A stretch of 64,000 nt of DNA from an uncultured Myxococcales bacterium (GTDB lineage: Bacteria; Myxococcota_A; UBA9042), in contig CAIYBN010000082.1 in NCBI GenBank assembly GCA_903924465.1, positions 124,001-188,000 on the forward strand. The letters are read 5' to 3'. This document shows, in pieces, positions 26,415 to 35,609 of the stretch. Position 1 is the stretch's first letter. Each line of letters begins with the position of its first letter. Position numbers and translations under genes: made by a program. The notes beneath the pieces were generated by a model, which saw only the letters and a program-made list of their open reading frames with translations, made no database searches and was not told the DNA's origin.

Positions 26415-27644
26415 TCAACTTGCGGTTTGCTTCCGGTACTCCGCCGCAAACAACTGCCAGTCGGCGACGACCTGTCGCGCATACGCCTGCGCATCAGCGA
26501 GCAAGGGCGCACGCCACGTCCGCGCCTCCCGGCCGAACGCGATCCACGCGTCGGCAGTCGCCGCGCCTTGTCGCCCACTCGCGCGCAGCTGCCCCCACGC
26601 AACGACCTCGCCCATCGTCCGCATGACGCCCTCCAGGCGCCGCAGCTTGCCGTTCCAACGCTCCAGCACCAGTCGGTCCTGGCTCGGCAGCAGCTCCTTC
26701 AGCACGTAGGACCGATCCCCGATGTGGACTGCCGAGAGAAACGCCGGCGAAATCGCCTGCACACGCCGCTGCACGCTGACGACGCGCTCCGCTTCACTGG
26801 GCCAGATTGGCTGGGGAATCCGGACATGCGGCGCGAGCGCGGAACCGGGCGCGTGCTTCAGGTCGAGCAGAAACTGGCCATCGGCGCCGCCGCGGCCGCG
26901 GACCAGGATCACGTAGCGCTCGACGCCCAGACTGCCCGTACCGGCAATGCGCCGCGCCACATCGAGCACTTTGAAGAACTCGGGCGCGCGTTGGGTTTGC
27001 GCAAAGCTCGCCATGAACGCTGTGACTTTGTCCCTGTCGGCCTCATCCGCGACCAAGGCTTTCTTGCCATCCAAGCGCAGGCGTCGCTTGCCGCCTTTGA
27101 TGTCGGTGCGGCTATCGAGAAACGCCGCGCGCGACCGTTCCTTCACGCCACGCAGCAAGTCGTGAACCATCCCCGTGGCCGTCGCCCGCTCCACCCAACG
27201 CGCCTTGCCATCGACGAGCGCAGCGGCGTACGCCTCCAGAAATACCTCACACAGCGCCGTCGCGTCGGATGGCTGCACCTGCAAGGCTTCGGCCGCGACC
27301 AGCACACTGACCAGAAAACGCGACAACTCCCAGTGCGCCGGCGCGAGAATGGCCTCGTCGAAATCATTCAAGTCGAAATACGCCAGCCGGTTCTCGCCCT
27401 TGTAGCAACCGAAGTTTTCCAGATGCAGGTCGCCACAGATCCACGCAGCCGGCGCCGCGTTCAGCGGACCATCCGCGGGCAGATCGTCATAGAAAAGATG
27501 ACAGGTACCGCGCAGAAACGAAAAGGGATTGTCGGCCAGTGCGCGGTACTTCAGCGCCAAACGTTCTGGGTCGCGACCGGCGTTGAAGGCGGCGATCCGT
27601 GCAGCGACGCTCCTTCCTGTCCCAGTCTTGCGCGTCGTCTTCAC
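26415..27644 (-). CDS. DUF2252 family protein
   Basis: Cytosolic protein of the DUF2252 family, 409 residues, with a distant kinase-like fold reported for the family but no assigned substrate. Recognition blocks are NPFSFLRGTCHLFYDDL, WICGDLHLENFGCYKGENRLAYFDLNDFDEA and ELSRFLVSVLVAAEAL, where the GDLHLENFG and DFDE motifs resemble catalytic-loop and metal-binding motifs of aminoglycoside-kinase-like enzymes. The GTG start at 27644 overlaps the stop of the DUF2169 gene (GTGA), so the two are translationally coupled. It is the last gene of the six-gene minus-strand cluster. Confidence 0.9.
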   Translation of the reverse strand: MKTTRKTGTGRSVAARIAAFNAGRDPERLALKYRALADNPFSFLRGTCHLFYDDLPADGPLNAAPAAWICGDLHLENFGCYKGENRLAYFDLNDFDEAILAPAHWELSRFLVSVLVAAEALQVQPSDATALCEVFLEAYAAALVDGKARWVERATATGMVHDLLRGVKERSRAAFLDSRTDIKGGKRRLRLDGKKALVADEADRDKVTAFMASFAQTQRAPEFFKVLDVARRIAGTGSLGVERYVILVRGRGGADGQFLLDLKHAPGSALAPHVRIPQPIWPSEAERVVSVQRRVQAISPAFLSAVHIGDRSYVLKELLPSQDRLVLERWNGKLRRLEGVMRTMGEVVAWGQLRASGRQGAATADAWIAFGREARTWRAPLLADAQAYARQVVADWQLFAAEYRKQTAS

Positions 27645-29176
27645 GTCTTTGCCCCTTTCGCCGGCACAAGCTTGCCAGCCGCCACCACCGCGCTGATCTC
27701 GGCCCGCCGCGCGCTTTCCGCCTGCGCCTGCTCGCGTCGTGTCACCGACTCCAGCGCGGCTTCCATTGTGTGCGCTGCCCGGCCTCCGTCCGCAGCTTGC
27801 GCGTGCGCGGCCAGTTTCGGCAAGTCCGCCGCGTCGTGTTCCGCACGCGTTTCCATCTCCGGCGGTCGGCTCTTCTGTTGCAGAATGTGCGTGCCTTCCC
27901 CGCGCGCGCGCTGTGCCGCGTTCGCTTCCTCGCGTTTGCGCTGGTCCTCCAGGTCCCCGTCGACCACGGTCCCGACCAGATGCGGATACGTCGCCAGTTC
28001 CTCCCAGGACGCCAGCGCGAACTGCGCCCGCCAGACCAGCGACACTTCCGCCTTTTCCGTGTCAATCACCAGCGTGTCCAGCCGCAGATCTCGCTGCTCG
28101 ACGCCGCGGCCGCGATCCACCTCCGCCGTCAGCACGCGCGCTGGCAGCTTGAAACCCAGCCGCCCCGATGGCGTCAGGTTCTCCAGCAGCACCTCCTCGT
28201 CGCCGCGCAGGTCACTCATCTGCATCGCCGGCAGCGCACAGTTGTAGAAGCCCGGCCGCATGGCCTGTGGCTTTTCGCGCGCCTCCATCGCCCGCAGCAT
28301 CTGGACGCCTTCCGGCGTGCCGAGGTCCGCCTTCTGCATCTGCGCGTCGAGCTTTTCCTGCCAATCGGCCAGATCCGACGGCAGCGGCCCGGCCAAATTG
28401 ATACGCGGTCGGGCGTGGCGCGGCAGCACCGCAAAGCCCGCGGGCAGAGGCACCGTGTCGAGCCCTTGCCCATCGCGGATGAGGTCCTGTGGCGTCAGCG
28501 GCATGCGCGGATCTTCAATCTGCGGCAGCACCAGGCGCGCGAGCACTTGCGGGTGATTGGACACGCAAAAGCCCACGCCAAATGGATTGGTCGGGCAGGG
28601 CAGGCGCGGAAATTCCGCCAGCGCGGCATCCTCCGCCATCCCCTGCACCCCGGCCTTCTGGATCCGCAGCGTTTCCTCATCCGGCACCAGCCAACTCCAA
28701 CCGCCATACGCCAGCGTCAGCGACAGCGGCACCTCCCGGATCGGCTCCGGCGCGGTAAACCGCGGCGGCTGTGGCCGCATCTTGCCGTTCAGCTTGCGCG
28801 GCGGCTGCCAAATCGCCCGCCGCGGCCCGAGAATTCGCAGCGTCTCGCGTTTGCGGCCGATCTGCACCGCGCAGTCAAACTGCGCCGTCGGTTTGCCGCC
28901 CGGCGCATGAGCCTTGCCCAACACGATGACATCCACGCGGGCTTTCTCCGGCACCAGATCGGTTTCCAGAACCGCTGGCACCGTCGTTGCATCGCCGTCG
29001 TCGTAGCGATCCGCGGCCAGCGGCTCCGGCTGATTCGCGTCCGCCAACGCTTCGAGCACCGGACTCGCTAGACCCACGCGATACGTCCGGCGCACGACCA
29101 TCGTCAGCGCCAACTGGCCGGTGGTCAGCTCCGTCGGTATCAGGACGACTTGGTAGCCGTGGCTCAATTGCGCCAC
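27641..29176 (-). CDS. DUF2169 family protein
   Basis: Protein of 511 residues with an N-terminal DUF2169 domain: ALTMVVRRTYRV, then GKAHAPGGKPTAQFDCAVQIG and REVPLSLTLAYGG. DUF2169 proteins are typically encoded with type VI secretion VgrG/PAAR/effector genes, where they are thought to act as effector accessories, but none is visible here. The C-terminal 100 residues are helical and charged (EDQRKREEANAAQRARGEG, then an Ala/Glu/Arg-rich tail). Start: GTG 29176 next to GGGAGGT, since the frame extends upstream into the ParA gene. It is coupled downstream to DUF2252. Confidence 0.83.
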   Translation of the reverse strand: MAQLSHGYQVVLIPTELTTGQLALTMVVRRTYRVGLASPVLEALADANQPEPLAADRYDDGDATTVPAVLETDLVPEKARVDVIVLGKAHAPGGKPTAQFDCAVQIGRKRETLRILGPRRAIWQPPRKLNGKMRPQPPRFTAPEPIREVPLSLTLAYGGWSWLVPDEETLRIQKAGVQGMAEDAALAEFPRLPCPTNPFGVGFCVSNHPQVLARLVLPQIEDPRMPLTPQDLIRDGQGLDTVPLPAGFAVLPRHARPRINLAGPLPSDLADWQEKLDAQMQKADLGTPEGVQMLRAMEAREKPQAMRPGFYNCALPAMQMSDLRGDEEVLLENLTPSGRLGFKLPARVLTAEVDRGRGVEQRDLRLDTLVIDTEKAEVSLVWRAQFALASWEELATYPHLVGTVVDGDLEDQRKREEANAAQRARGEGTHILQQKSRPPEMETRAEHDAADLPKLAAHAQAADGGRAAHTMEAALESVTRREQAQAESARRAEISAVVAAGKLVPAKGAKT

Positions 29177-29223
29177 ACGACCTCCCGACGCGTGCGCCGC
29201 AGGGCTCGGCAATTTTGCGGGAT

Positions 29224-29856
29224 TCAGCGCTTCGACAACAGCGGCTGCAAGGCCTGCAACAGCGGCTGCCAGTCCTGGAGCAGGTCGCGCGATCGCGTAT
29301 CCGTTTCGTCGAACAGCGTCCGCCCCGCGCCGGCCAGCGCAGCGTAGGCGGCCGCATCCCGCAACGTCGCGATCGCCGGCAGGTGAATCTCTTCCAGAAA
29401 CGTGTCCAGGCGCCGACCCGCAACCGTACGGCCCCGAACGCGATTGGCCACCGCGAACACCGGCAGGCGGTGCTTGCGGATCGGCTTGAACTCCGAGACA
29501 AGATCCAGAAAGCGCAGCGTACCGTCCTCGTCGAACGCAGAAGGCAGCACGGGCAGAATCAGCGCGTCCACTTGACTGGCCACTTCCTCCAAGTCCTTGC
29601 GTTTCATCGCCGCCGGAATGTCGTACACCACGGCCGCCACGCCTTCGACCGGAGCCCAGTCGCGCGACAGGTCGATGCCGCGCACGGCCGGCAATTCCGC
29701 CGGTCGGCGCTCGGTCCAGGCCAACGCACTGCGCTGGCGATCGAGGTCGGCCAGCACTACCGACAGGCCGTTGTTCGCCAGCCATGCAGCCAGATGCGTC
29801 GCCAGCGTGGTCTTGCCGCTGCCACCTTTGATGTTCGCGACGGCTACTGCAATCAT
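29224..29856 (-). CDS. ParA-like MinD/ParA-family ATPase
   Basis: P-loop ATPase of 210 residues. It has the deviant Walker A KGGSGKTT (K10-T17, signature lysine present), the switch segment VVLADLDRQRSALAWTERR, Walker B-like VVYDIPAAM and the downstream LPVLPSAFDEDGTLRFLDLV. Short single-domain ParAs of this type position protein complexes or plasmids; no ParB or centromere-like repeat is seen, so it more likely positions a protein assembly. GGAGGT lies 5 nt before the ATG. It lies 96 bp after the second ATP-grasp gene and 47 bp before DUF2169, so it probably belongs to the same operon. Confidence 0.9.
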   Translation of the reverse strand: MIAVAVANIKGGSGKTTLATHLAAWLANNGLSVVLADLDRQRSALAWTERRPAELPAVRGIDLSRDWAPVEGVAAVVYDIPAAMKRKDLEEVASQVDALILPVLPSAFDEDGTLRFLDLVSEFKPIRKHRLPVFAVANRVRGRTVAGRRLDTFLEEIHLPAIATLRDAAAYAALAGAGRTLFDETDTRSRDLLQDWQPLLQALQPLLSKR

Positions 29857-29952
29857 GCGTTACCTCCGTGGCTTGGCGGATCGTGGACGTCCGCCAGTCA
29901 TCCGTTGCACCACTTCAGTCTGAAACTCTGACCTGCAAGCGTCAAGCTGCCG

Positions 29953-31170
29953 CTACCCGAGCTCCACGCGCACGGTGGAAACCAGATGCCGCAGGGCATT
30001 TTCCACCACGCGCGTCTCCGGGTGGCGCAGCACAGCGTAGCCTTCGCCTTCATAGCTGCTCGCCTGCGGTTGGCCGATCTGCGGCATCCGCGCTTCCACG
30101 ACCAGATGCCCGAGTTCGCGTTGCGCGCGCTCCAAGCCGTGAATCCGCTTGACCCGTCCTTCGCCTTGGCCGCGAAAAAACGCTGCGCCGGCCGCGTACT
30201 TGCGTTCCAGCGGCGTAAACTTGTCCAGCACCACCAGCCGCGCCCAGGCCTGGTAGAGATCCGCGTCGTGGGCAAACGAGTTCAGCGTCATGATCTGCGC
30301 TCCGGGCGGCCGCGCGGCGATTTCGCTGATCGCCACCGTGCCATCCTTGCGGCGAAACCACTCCATGTGACTGATGCCGGTGGTCATGCCCAACGCCTTC
30401 AGCGCCTTGAACCCAACCGCCCGCACCGCGTCCCACTCCGGCGAATCGATCTCGCGCGGCAACAGCACCGTCCACTGAATCCACGGATTGCGCAGCACGT
30501 CCAACGGCGGCGGATCGTAGCGCGTCAGCGAGTGCCACAGCGGCTTGCCGCCCACGGACACGACTTCAAACGAATGCTCGTCACCCGTGATGAACTCTTC
30601 CGCCACCGCGGCGCGCGTCGCCGTGGGCTGGATCATCCGCAGCGCGTCTTCCAGCTCTTCTGCGGTATCTACGCGAAACGTCACCGCCGCGCCCACGCCT
30701 TCGCGCGGCTTCAGCACGATGGGGAAGCCGATTTGCGCAACAAAATCACGGGCGTCTTCCGGTTTCAGAATCTCGCGGTGACGCGCACACGGCAGGCCCG
30801 CCGCCCGCAGCGCATCTTTCATCCGCGCCTTGTCGCGAAAATTGTGCGCCTGTTCCGCCGCCAGCCCGCGAATGCCCAGCATGTCACGCACTTCAGCCAG
30901 CTGCACCTGGATATGTTCCAGCGTGCCCAGCAAGCGGTGCGGCTTGCCGAGCTTCTGGGTCAGCAGTTCCACACCCTGGCGAATGTGGCTGGACGACAGC
31001 GCGTCATCGACTTGCACGTAGCCGGCCAGCGATTTCCGCAGATCCGCGGGCACTTTGTCCTTCGGCTCCTGCGTCACCAGCCCCAAACGCACGCCCGGCA
31101 GCTCCGCCACCGCGCGGACAAAACGCAACGCGGTATCCATGAAAAACGGCGCGACGAAAACGACGTGCAT
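29953..31170 (-). CDS. ATP-grasp ligase, carboxylate-amine ligase type
   Basis: Predicted ATP-dependent ligase of 405 residues. A preATP-grasp Rossmann part (VVFVAPFFMDTALRFVRAV) is followed by ATP-binding lysines K114 (FRDKARMKDALRAAGLP) and K154 (FPIVLKPREGVGAA), hinge segment VAEEFITGDEHSFEVVS and metal/phosphate residues E270 and E283 with R287 (ISEIAARPPGA). This matches the L-amino-acid ligase / carbamoyl-phosphate-synthetase-like group. It forms an acyl phosphate and couples it to an amine; substrates are unknown. It starts 3 bp after the esterase stop. Confidence 0.88.
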   Translation of the reverse strand: MHVVFVAPFFMDTALRFVRAVAELPGVRLGLVTQEPKDKVPADLRKSLAGYVQVDDALSSSHIRQGVELLTQKLGKPHRLLGTLEHIQVQLAEVRDMLGIRGLAAEQAHNFRDKARMKDALRAAGLPCARHREILKPEDARDFVAQIGFPIVLKPREGVGAAVTFRVDTAEELEDALRMIQPTATRAAVAEEFITGDEHSFEVVSVGGKPLWHSLTRYDPPPLDVLRNPWIQWTVLLPREIDSPEWDAVRAVGFKALKALGMTTGISHMEWFRRKDGTVAISEIAARPPGAQIMTLNSFAHDADLYQAWARLVVLDKFTPLERKYAAGAAFFRGQGEGRVKRIHGLERAQRELGHLVVEARMPQIGQPQASSYEGEGYAVLRHPETRVVENALRHLVSTVRVELG

Positions 31171-31173
31171 CGC

Positions 31174-31911
31174 CTACTCCTTGGTCCAGTCGTCCAAATA
31201 TTTGGGCAGCATCTCCCGCCAAGTCATCCAGTCATGATCATACGACTTGCCCCACAGGTCGACGCGATTCGGCACGCCGAGCTTGCCCAGCAGATTGGCG
31301 ACCTTCCAGGATTCCGCCGGATCCTCCCATTTGCCTTCGCCGGTTGGCAGCAGCACGAAAGCCTGCCGCAACTTCGCCAGATGGTCGCCGTGGGGGTCCA
31401 GGTACTGCAGGTACAGGAGCGGTGAGATCGCGTGGACATCGTCGTTGTGCAGGCCGTCCAGAAAGCGTTTCAGGTCGTACGTGCCGCTCATGGCGATGGC
31501 GCGAGTGAAGATGTCCGGAAAGGACGTGACCACAGCGACCGAGTTGTAGGCGCCGATCGACGCGCCCGCGGCCCAAATCGGCAGGTGCGTGCCGTGGCAA
31601 TCGGCGTGAATCGCAGGCACCACTTCCTGGCGAATGAACTGGAGAAACTGACGTTGGATCGCGGCCTTTTGGACCGGCGAGCGCTTGCTGTCGATCAGCG
31701 CCCGGCCGCCGACGCTGTCGCACGAATAGACTTTGATCCGGCCCGCCGCGAGCAGCGGATCCAGGACCTTGAGCATCAAAAAGCGCTCACATTCCTCGGC
31801 ATCGCCGCCCGCGGTCGGAAACAGCAGCACGGGCTGACCCGTGACGCCCCAACGGACGACCTGCATTTCCTGGCGCAGGCGTTGCGAGTACCAACGGGCA
31901 TTGATTTTCAT
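31174..31911 (-). CDS. Alpha/beta-hydrolase-fold esterase (esterase D/Fes-like)
   Basis: Cytosolic hydrolase, 245 residues. The N-terminal strand pattern QVVRWGVTGQPVLLFPTAGGDAEE and the nucleophile elbow AAGASIGAYNS (Ser in GASIG) are typical of the putative-esterase family (PF00756 type), followed by FTRAIAMSGTYDL and a C-terminal His-containing YDHDWMTWREMLP. ATG 31911 has AAGGA 6 nt upstream and is preferred to ATG 31917, where the site would be too close. It is sandwiched between two ATP-grasp genes (30 bp and 3 bp gaps), so it probably processes the same molecule, for example as a thioesterase or peptidase-like tailoring enzyme. Confidence 0.85.
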   Translation of the reverse strand: MKINARWYSQRLRQEMQVVRWGVTGQPVLLFPTAGGDAEECERFLMLKVLDPLLAAGRIKVYSCDSVGGRALIDSKRSPVQKAAIQRQFLQFIRQEVVPAIHADCHGTHLPIWAAGASIGAYNSVAVVTSFPDIFTRAIAMSGTYDLKRFLDGLHNDDVHAISPLLYLQYLDPHGDHLAKLRQAFVLLPTGEGKWEDPAESWKVANLLGKLGVPNRVDLWGKSYDHDWMTWREMLPKYLDDWTKE

Positions 31912-31941
31912 GGACATTCCTTGGCGATTCCAATGGGCGCG

Positions 31942-33285
31942 TCAAGCGTTGCGGACGATCTTGATTTTGGTCGTTTCCTGATGCCGCGCGTCCGGCGGCG
32001 TGCGCCTGGCGGCCAGACGATCGGCCTCGGTCTTGCGCCAGAATTGCACAAGACCGTAAAAATGCTCGGTAAATCGTTCGACTTCATGCGCCGGGTACAG
32101 CGCCCGGACCTTCTGCTCGACCACTTCCTTGGCGCGCGGCGTGCCAAAGTAGTCGAGCACCACATCGTCCAAATGCCCCAAGTGCTTGCGGCAGAAATCC
32201 TCGAACCGCGCGGTTTCCATGCGTTCATTGGCGACGGCCGCGTAGGCGCGCATCCGCTCGCGGTACGGCAAGTCCTGTTTCGCGATGTCAAAAAACGGCT
32301 GCCAATCCAGATTCTGACGCATGGGCCGCTTGGTGGCCGCGCAAAACAGCGACCAGCGCACCATGTTCTTGACCATGATCGGAAAGTGGTAGTGCAAGGA
32401 CGTGACCTGAAAGTCCGGACAGGCATTGGCAAAATCGATCGGGTGGAAAACGCCATTTTGCCGCAGCGACTCGCAGGAATTGAATTCCCAGCCAAAGAAC
32501 GCGTTGATGGTCAGGCACATGTCGGCCAGCAGCTGAGATTCTTCGTCGTCGACGAAATCGAACGCCACTTCGTAGCGGGCGTGGATCGGCGCATCCGGGT
32601 TGTACTTGGCCAGATGCACTTGCGGACCGATGCCGATCGCCCGCACGAACAAATCGAATGGCGAAACGGCCTTTTGCAGGTGCATGACGCGCTGCCCGGA
32701 CTTGTCGTACGCCGCCCGCAGCGCCGCTTCATTGTCGATGCGCGAGACGCCGACCCACGCGCCGCCGTCGTACGGCTTCATGAACATGGGATAGCCGAGT
32801 TGCGCCCCGACCTTGCCCAGATCAAACAGCCGCGCGTAGCGGCCCAGCGTCACCGGCGCGTCGGTCAGATCAGGCGCGTACTGCTTCGGCGGGATCAGCC
32901 AGGTATCCGGCACCGGCAGGCCAAGCTTCATCATCGCCGCGTAGGTCGTGTGCTTTTCCATGGACTGCAAAGACCAAGGATTATTCAGCACATACAGGCC
33001 GTCCATGACCACGGCCTTCTTGATCCACTCGCGGCTCGTGTGCATCCAGTGGGTCAGGCGATCGATGACCACGTCGTAGCGCACGGGCTGCTTCAGGTCG
33101 AAAGGCTCAATGGTAACGCGCGAAACTTCAAAGCGAATCTCATCCTTGCCTTGAGGAATCGCGAGATCGAGCCGCTTGATGATGTCCTCATACGCCGCCG
33201 CCCAGCAAATGTCCGCGCCCAGCGACAAACCGATTTGCCGCGTTATCGTGTTGCTGTTGCCAGAAATCGCACTGCTCTTCGCCAT
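31942..33285 (-). CDS. ATP-grasp domain protein, first gene of cluster
   Basis: Protein of 447 residues. ATP-grasp hallmarks include K111 (MEKHTTYAAMMKLGLPVPDTW), K170 in FMKPYDGGAWVGV and the metal-binding pair D284/N287 in HPIDFANACPD. The C-terminal 120 residues are helical and not part of the fold. The sequence is unlike the second ATP-grasp (29953), so the two probably handle different bonds. ATG 33285 with GGAGG 7 nt upstream is used; the frame is open to 33351 without support. It is divergent from the CoA-transferase gene, and its downstream neighbour starts after 30 bp. The biosynthetic product is not predictable. Confidence 0.85.
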   Translation of the reverse strand: MAKSSAISGNSNTITRQIGLSLGADICWAAAYEDIIKRLDLAIPQGKDEIRFEVSRVTIEPFDLKQPVRYDVVIDRLTHWMHTSREWIKKAVVMDGLYVLNNPWSLQSMEKHTTYAAMMKLGLPVPDTWLIPPKQYAPDLTDAPVTLGRYARLFDLGKVGAQLGYPMFMKPYDGGAWVGVSRIDNEAALRAAYDKSGQRVMHLQKAVSPFDLFVRAIGIGPQVHLAKYNPDAPIHARYEVAFDFVDDEESQLLADMCLTINAFFGWEFNSCESLRQNGVFHPIDFANACPDFQVTSLHYHFPIMVKNMVRWSLFCAATKRPMRQNLDWQPFFDIAKQDLPYRERMRAYAAVANERMETARFEDFCRKHLGHLDDVVLDYFGTPRAKEVVEQKVRALYPAHEVERFTEHFYGLVQFWRKTEADRLAARRTPPDARHQETTKIKIVRNA

Positions 33286-33378
33286 CCGGGGCCTCCAAAG
33301 TCCGCCATGCTGGAGTCTAAGGGGCTTGCGCATTCTGTCCAGTCGTTGCATTCAGTCGGCGGGAGTGACCACGAATTC

Positions 33379-34650
33379 ATGCACACAGTCTCCGCCGATC
33401 AGGCCCTGCAAGTTCTCCAATCGCACCAGCGCGTGTTCATCCAAGGCGCGTGCGCCACGCCACTCGCGCTCGTCGATGCGTTGACCGCGCGCGCGCCCGA
33501 GCTGCGCGGCGTGGAAATCGTCCAGCTGCACAACGAAGGTCGCGCGCCGTATGCGGCCAGAGGCATGGAGCAGAGCTTCCGCGTCAACGCGTTGTTTGTC
33601 GGCGGCCTGATGCGCGAGGCGGTCAACGAAGGGCGCGCGGACTACCTGCCGGTGTTCCTGTCCGAAGTGCCGAACCTGTTTCGCAAGGAAGTGTTGCCGC
33701 TGGACGTTGCGCTGATCCACGTGTCGCCGCCCGATCGCCACGGCTGGTGCTCGCTGGGTGTGTCGATCGACGTCGCGCTGGCGGCGGTGCAACACGCGAC
33801 GCATGTGATTGCGCAAATCAATCCGCGCATGCCGCGGACCCACGGCGACGGGCTGCTGCACGTGTCGCGGATTCACTCCGCGGTGTGGGTCGACGAGCCG
33901 CTGCCGCAAGTGCCGTCCGGCAAACTGGGGCCGACCGAGAAGGCGATTGGCAGGCATGTGGCCGATTTGATTGAAGATGGCGCGACCCTGCAGATGGGCA
34001 TCGGCGCGATCCCGGATGCCGTGCTGGCGTCGCTGGGCGATCACCGCCGGCTGGGTGTGCATACGGAGATGTTTTCCGACGGTCTGGTGGATTTGGTCGA
34101 ACGCGGCGCGGTCACCGGCGAGTGCAAACGCGTTCACCCGGGAAAAATCGTCGCCGGCTTCGCCATGGGTACCCAGCGCCTGTACGATTTCGTCGATGAC
34201 AATCCGCTCGTCGCGATGCTCGACATCGCCTACGTCAACGACGTCGAGGTCATTCGCCGCAACCCGCGCGTGGCGGCCATCAACAGCGCCATCGAAGTCG
34301 ATTTGACCGGACAAGTCTGCGCCGACAGCATCGGCACGCGGCTGTTCTCCGGCGTCGGCGGACAAATGGATTTCATCCGCGGCGCGAGCCTGTCTGAAGG
34401 TGGCAAGCCGATCATCGCCTTGCCGTCGACGACCAGCAAAGGCGAGTCGCGCATTGTCGGCATGCTCAAACCCGGTGCAGGCGTCGTGACGACCCGCGCC
34501 CACGTGCACTGGGTCGTGACCGAATACGGCGTCGCGAACCTGTACGGTCGCAACCTGCGGCAGCGGGCGCGCGCGCTCATCGACATCGCCCATCCGAACC
34601 ACCGCGCGGCGCTCGAGGAAGAAGCGGGACGGCGATTCGGTGTGGTTTGA
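33379..34650 (+). CDS. Acetyl-CoA hydrolase/CoA-transferase family protein
   Basis: Family I-like CoA-transferase, 423 residues, of the 4-hydroxybutyrate / acetate CoA-transferase group. Landmarks are VFIQGACATPLAL near the N-terminus, NEGRAPYAA, HVSPPDRHGWCSLGVSID, IGAIPDAVLASL and the catalytic glutamate E230 in GVHTEMFSDG, plus FIRGASLSEGGKPIIALPST. It moves CoA between carboxylates, probably acetyl-CoA and a short acid. The ATG at 33379 fits the family N-terminus (SADQALQVLQSHQRVFIQG); an upstream ATG at 33307 is less likely. It is divergent from the ATP-grasp cluster and converges with a hydrolase gene (3-bp gap). Confidence 0.88.
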   Translation: MHTVSADQALQVLQSHQRVFIQGACATPLALVDALTARAPELRGVEIVQLHNEGRAPYAARGMEQSFRVNALFVGGLMREAVNEGRADYLPVFLSEVPNLFRKEVLPLDVALIHVSPPDRHGWCSLGVSIDVALAAVQHATHVIAQINPRMPRTHGDGLLHVSRIHSAVWVDEPLPQVPSGKLGPTEKAIGRHVADLIEDGATLQMGIGAIPDAVLASLGDHRRLGVHTEMFSDGLVDLVERGAVTGECKRVHPGKIVAGFAMGTQRLYDFVDDNPLVAMLDIAYVNDVEVIRRNPRVAAINSAIEVDLTGQVCADSIGTRLFSGVGGQMDFIRGASLSEGGKPIIALPSTTSKGESRIVGMLKPGAGVVTTRAHVHWVVTEYGVANLYGRNLRQRARALIDIAHPNHRAALEEEAGRRFGVV

Positions 34651-34653
34651 CGG

Positions 34654-35415
34654 CTACGCGGCCAACGCCGCTTCCATCGCGGCAAACACCAGCTGCGGTT
34701 TGACCAAAATCGCCATGTGATTGGCGCCGGGAATCGTCAGCCCGCGCGCCTGGGGGTTCACCGCCAGCAGCTCATGCGCCATCGCCTTGGCCGATGCGGT
34801 CGTCAGATCGCCCCACGCCACGATCATCGGCATGGCCATGCGCCAGTCGGCGAAATCCGCCGGATCCTGCGAAACGCTGCGGACTTCCTGATACATCTTC
34901 CAGCCCACGGCCAACTGGCCGTCCTGCATCGCCGTCGGCATGCGCGCCCAACTGCCGGGCCGATTCCAATAATCCACGAACATTTCCATCCAAGGCGCCG
35001 TGCCGCCCACGGCGTCGTTCAGAAAAATCGGACTGGTTTCCAAGGTATTCACTTCGCTCGCCGCCTCGGGATGACGATCCAGCGCGCGGCGTAGTGCTCC
35101 GAACAGCACCGGCTCCAGCAGGAACAGCGATTCCACCGGCACGTGGACCAGACGCGCGAGCTTCAGCGCGACCAAGCCGCCGTACGAATGGCCGAAAATT
35201 CGCACGGACGTCGCATCGGCGGGCAGGGATTGCGCCAAATGGCGCGCGTCGTCGTCTGCCGTCAGCGGCACGCCTCGCGCAACGGGCGGCAGCGGCGCAT
35301 AGCCCAAATTGGCTGGCATCCACGGTTGGGTGCCGGCCAGAATCGACACCGGAACATTGGCCCAAAGCGCGGGGCTGGTGCCACTGGAGTGGATGAAGAC
35401 GCTGTAAGCGGTCAT
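34654..35415 (-). CDS. Alpha/beta hydrolase
   Basis: Serine hydrolase of 253 residues, start ATG 35415. The nucleophile elbow is GHSYGG (RIFGHSYGGLVALKLA), with VESLFLLEPVLFGALRR following and a late acid/His pair in MIVAWGDLTTASA and IPGANHMAILVKP. It resembles short-chain esterases or haloalkane-type hydrolases; the substrate is unknown. It converges with the CoA-transferase gene and is preceded by 194 bp of spacer before the Cys-repeat gene. The frame continues to 35460 without a ribosome site. Confidence 0.86.
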   Translation of the reverse strand: MTAYSVFIHSSGTSPALWANVPVSILAGTQPWMPANLGYAPLPPVARGVPLTADDDARHLAQSLPADATSVRIFGHSYGGLVALKLARLVHVPVESLFLLEPVLFGALRRALDRHPEAASEVNTLETSPIFLNDAVGGTAPWMEMFVDYWNRPGSWARMPTAMQDGQLAVGWKMYQEVRSVSQDPADFADWRMAMPMIVAWGDLTTASAKAMAHELLAVNPQARGLTIPGANHMAILVKPQLVFAAMEAALAA

Positions 35416-35609
35416 GGCGAAACTCGTGCGGCGAAAGGTCCGCGGCCGCAGTCTATACACGCTGACCGAATTCGAACATCACAGCCGCCGTCACCGCGGC
35501 GTGCCACCGGAGGTGCGCGCTCGCAGTCCCAGTCCGAAATGCAAGAGGTCCGTCAAACGAAACTCGGTATTCATTTTGAGTCAGCGTGTGTGTCGAATTG
35601 GCGGCGGTG

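Noticed and set aside
29177..29785. Upstream extension of the DUF2169 frame into the ParA-like gene
   Set aside because: The frame overlaps ParA, which has a full Walker motif in its own frame; extension residues are Arg/Gly-rich without similarity.
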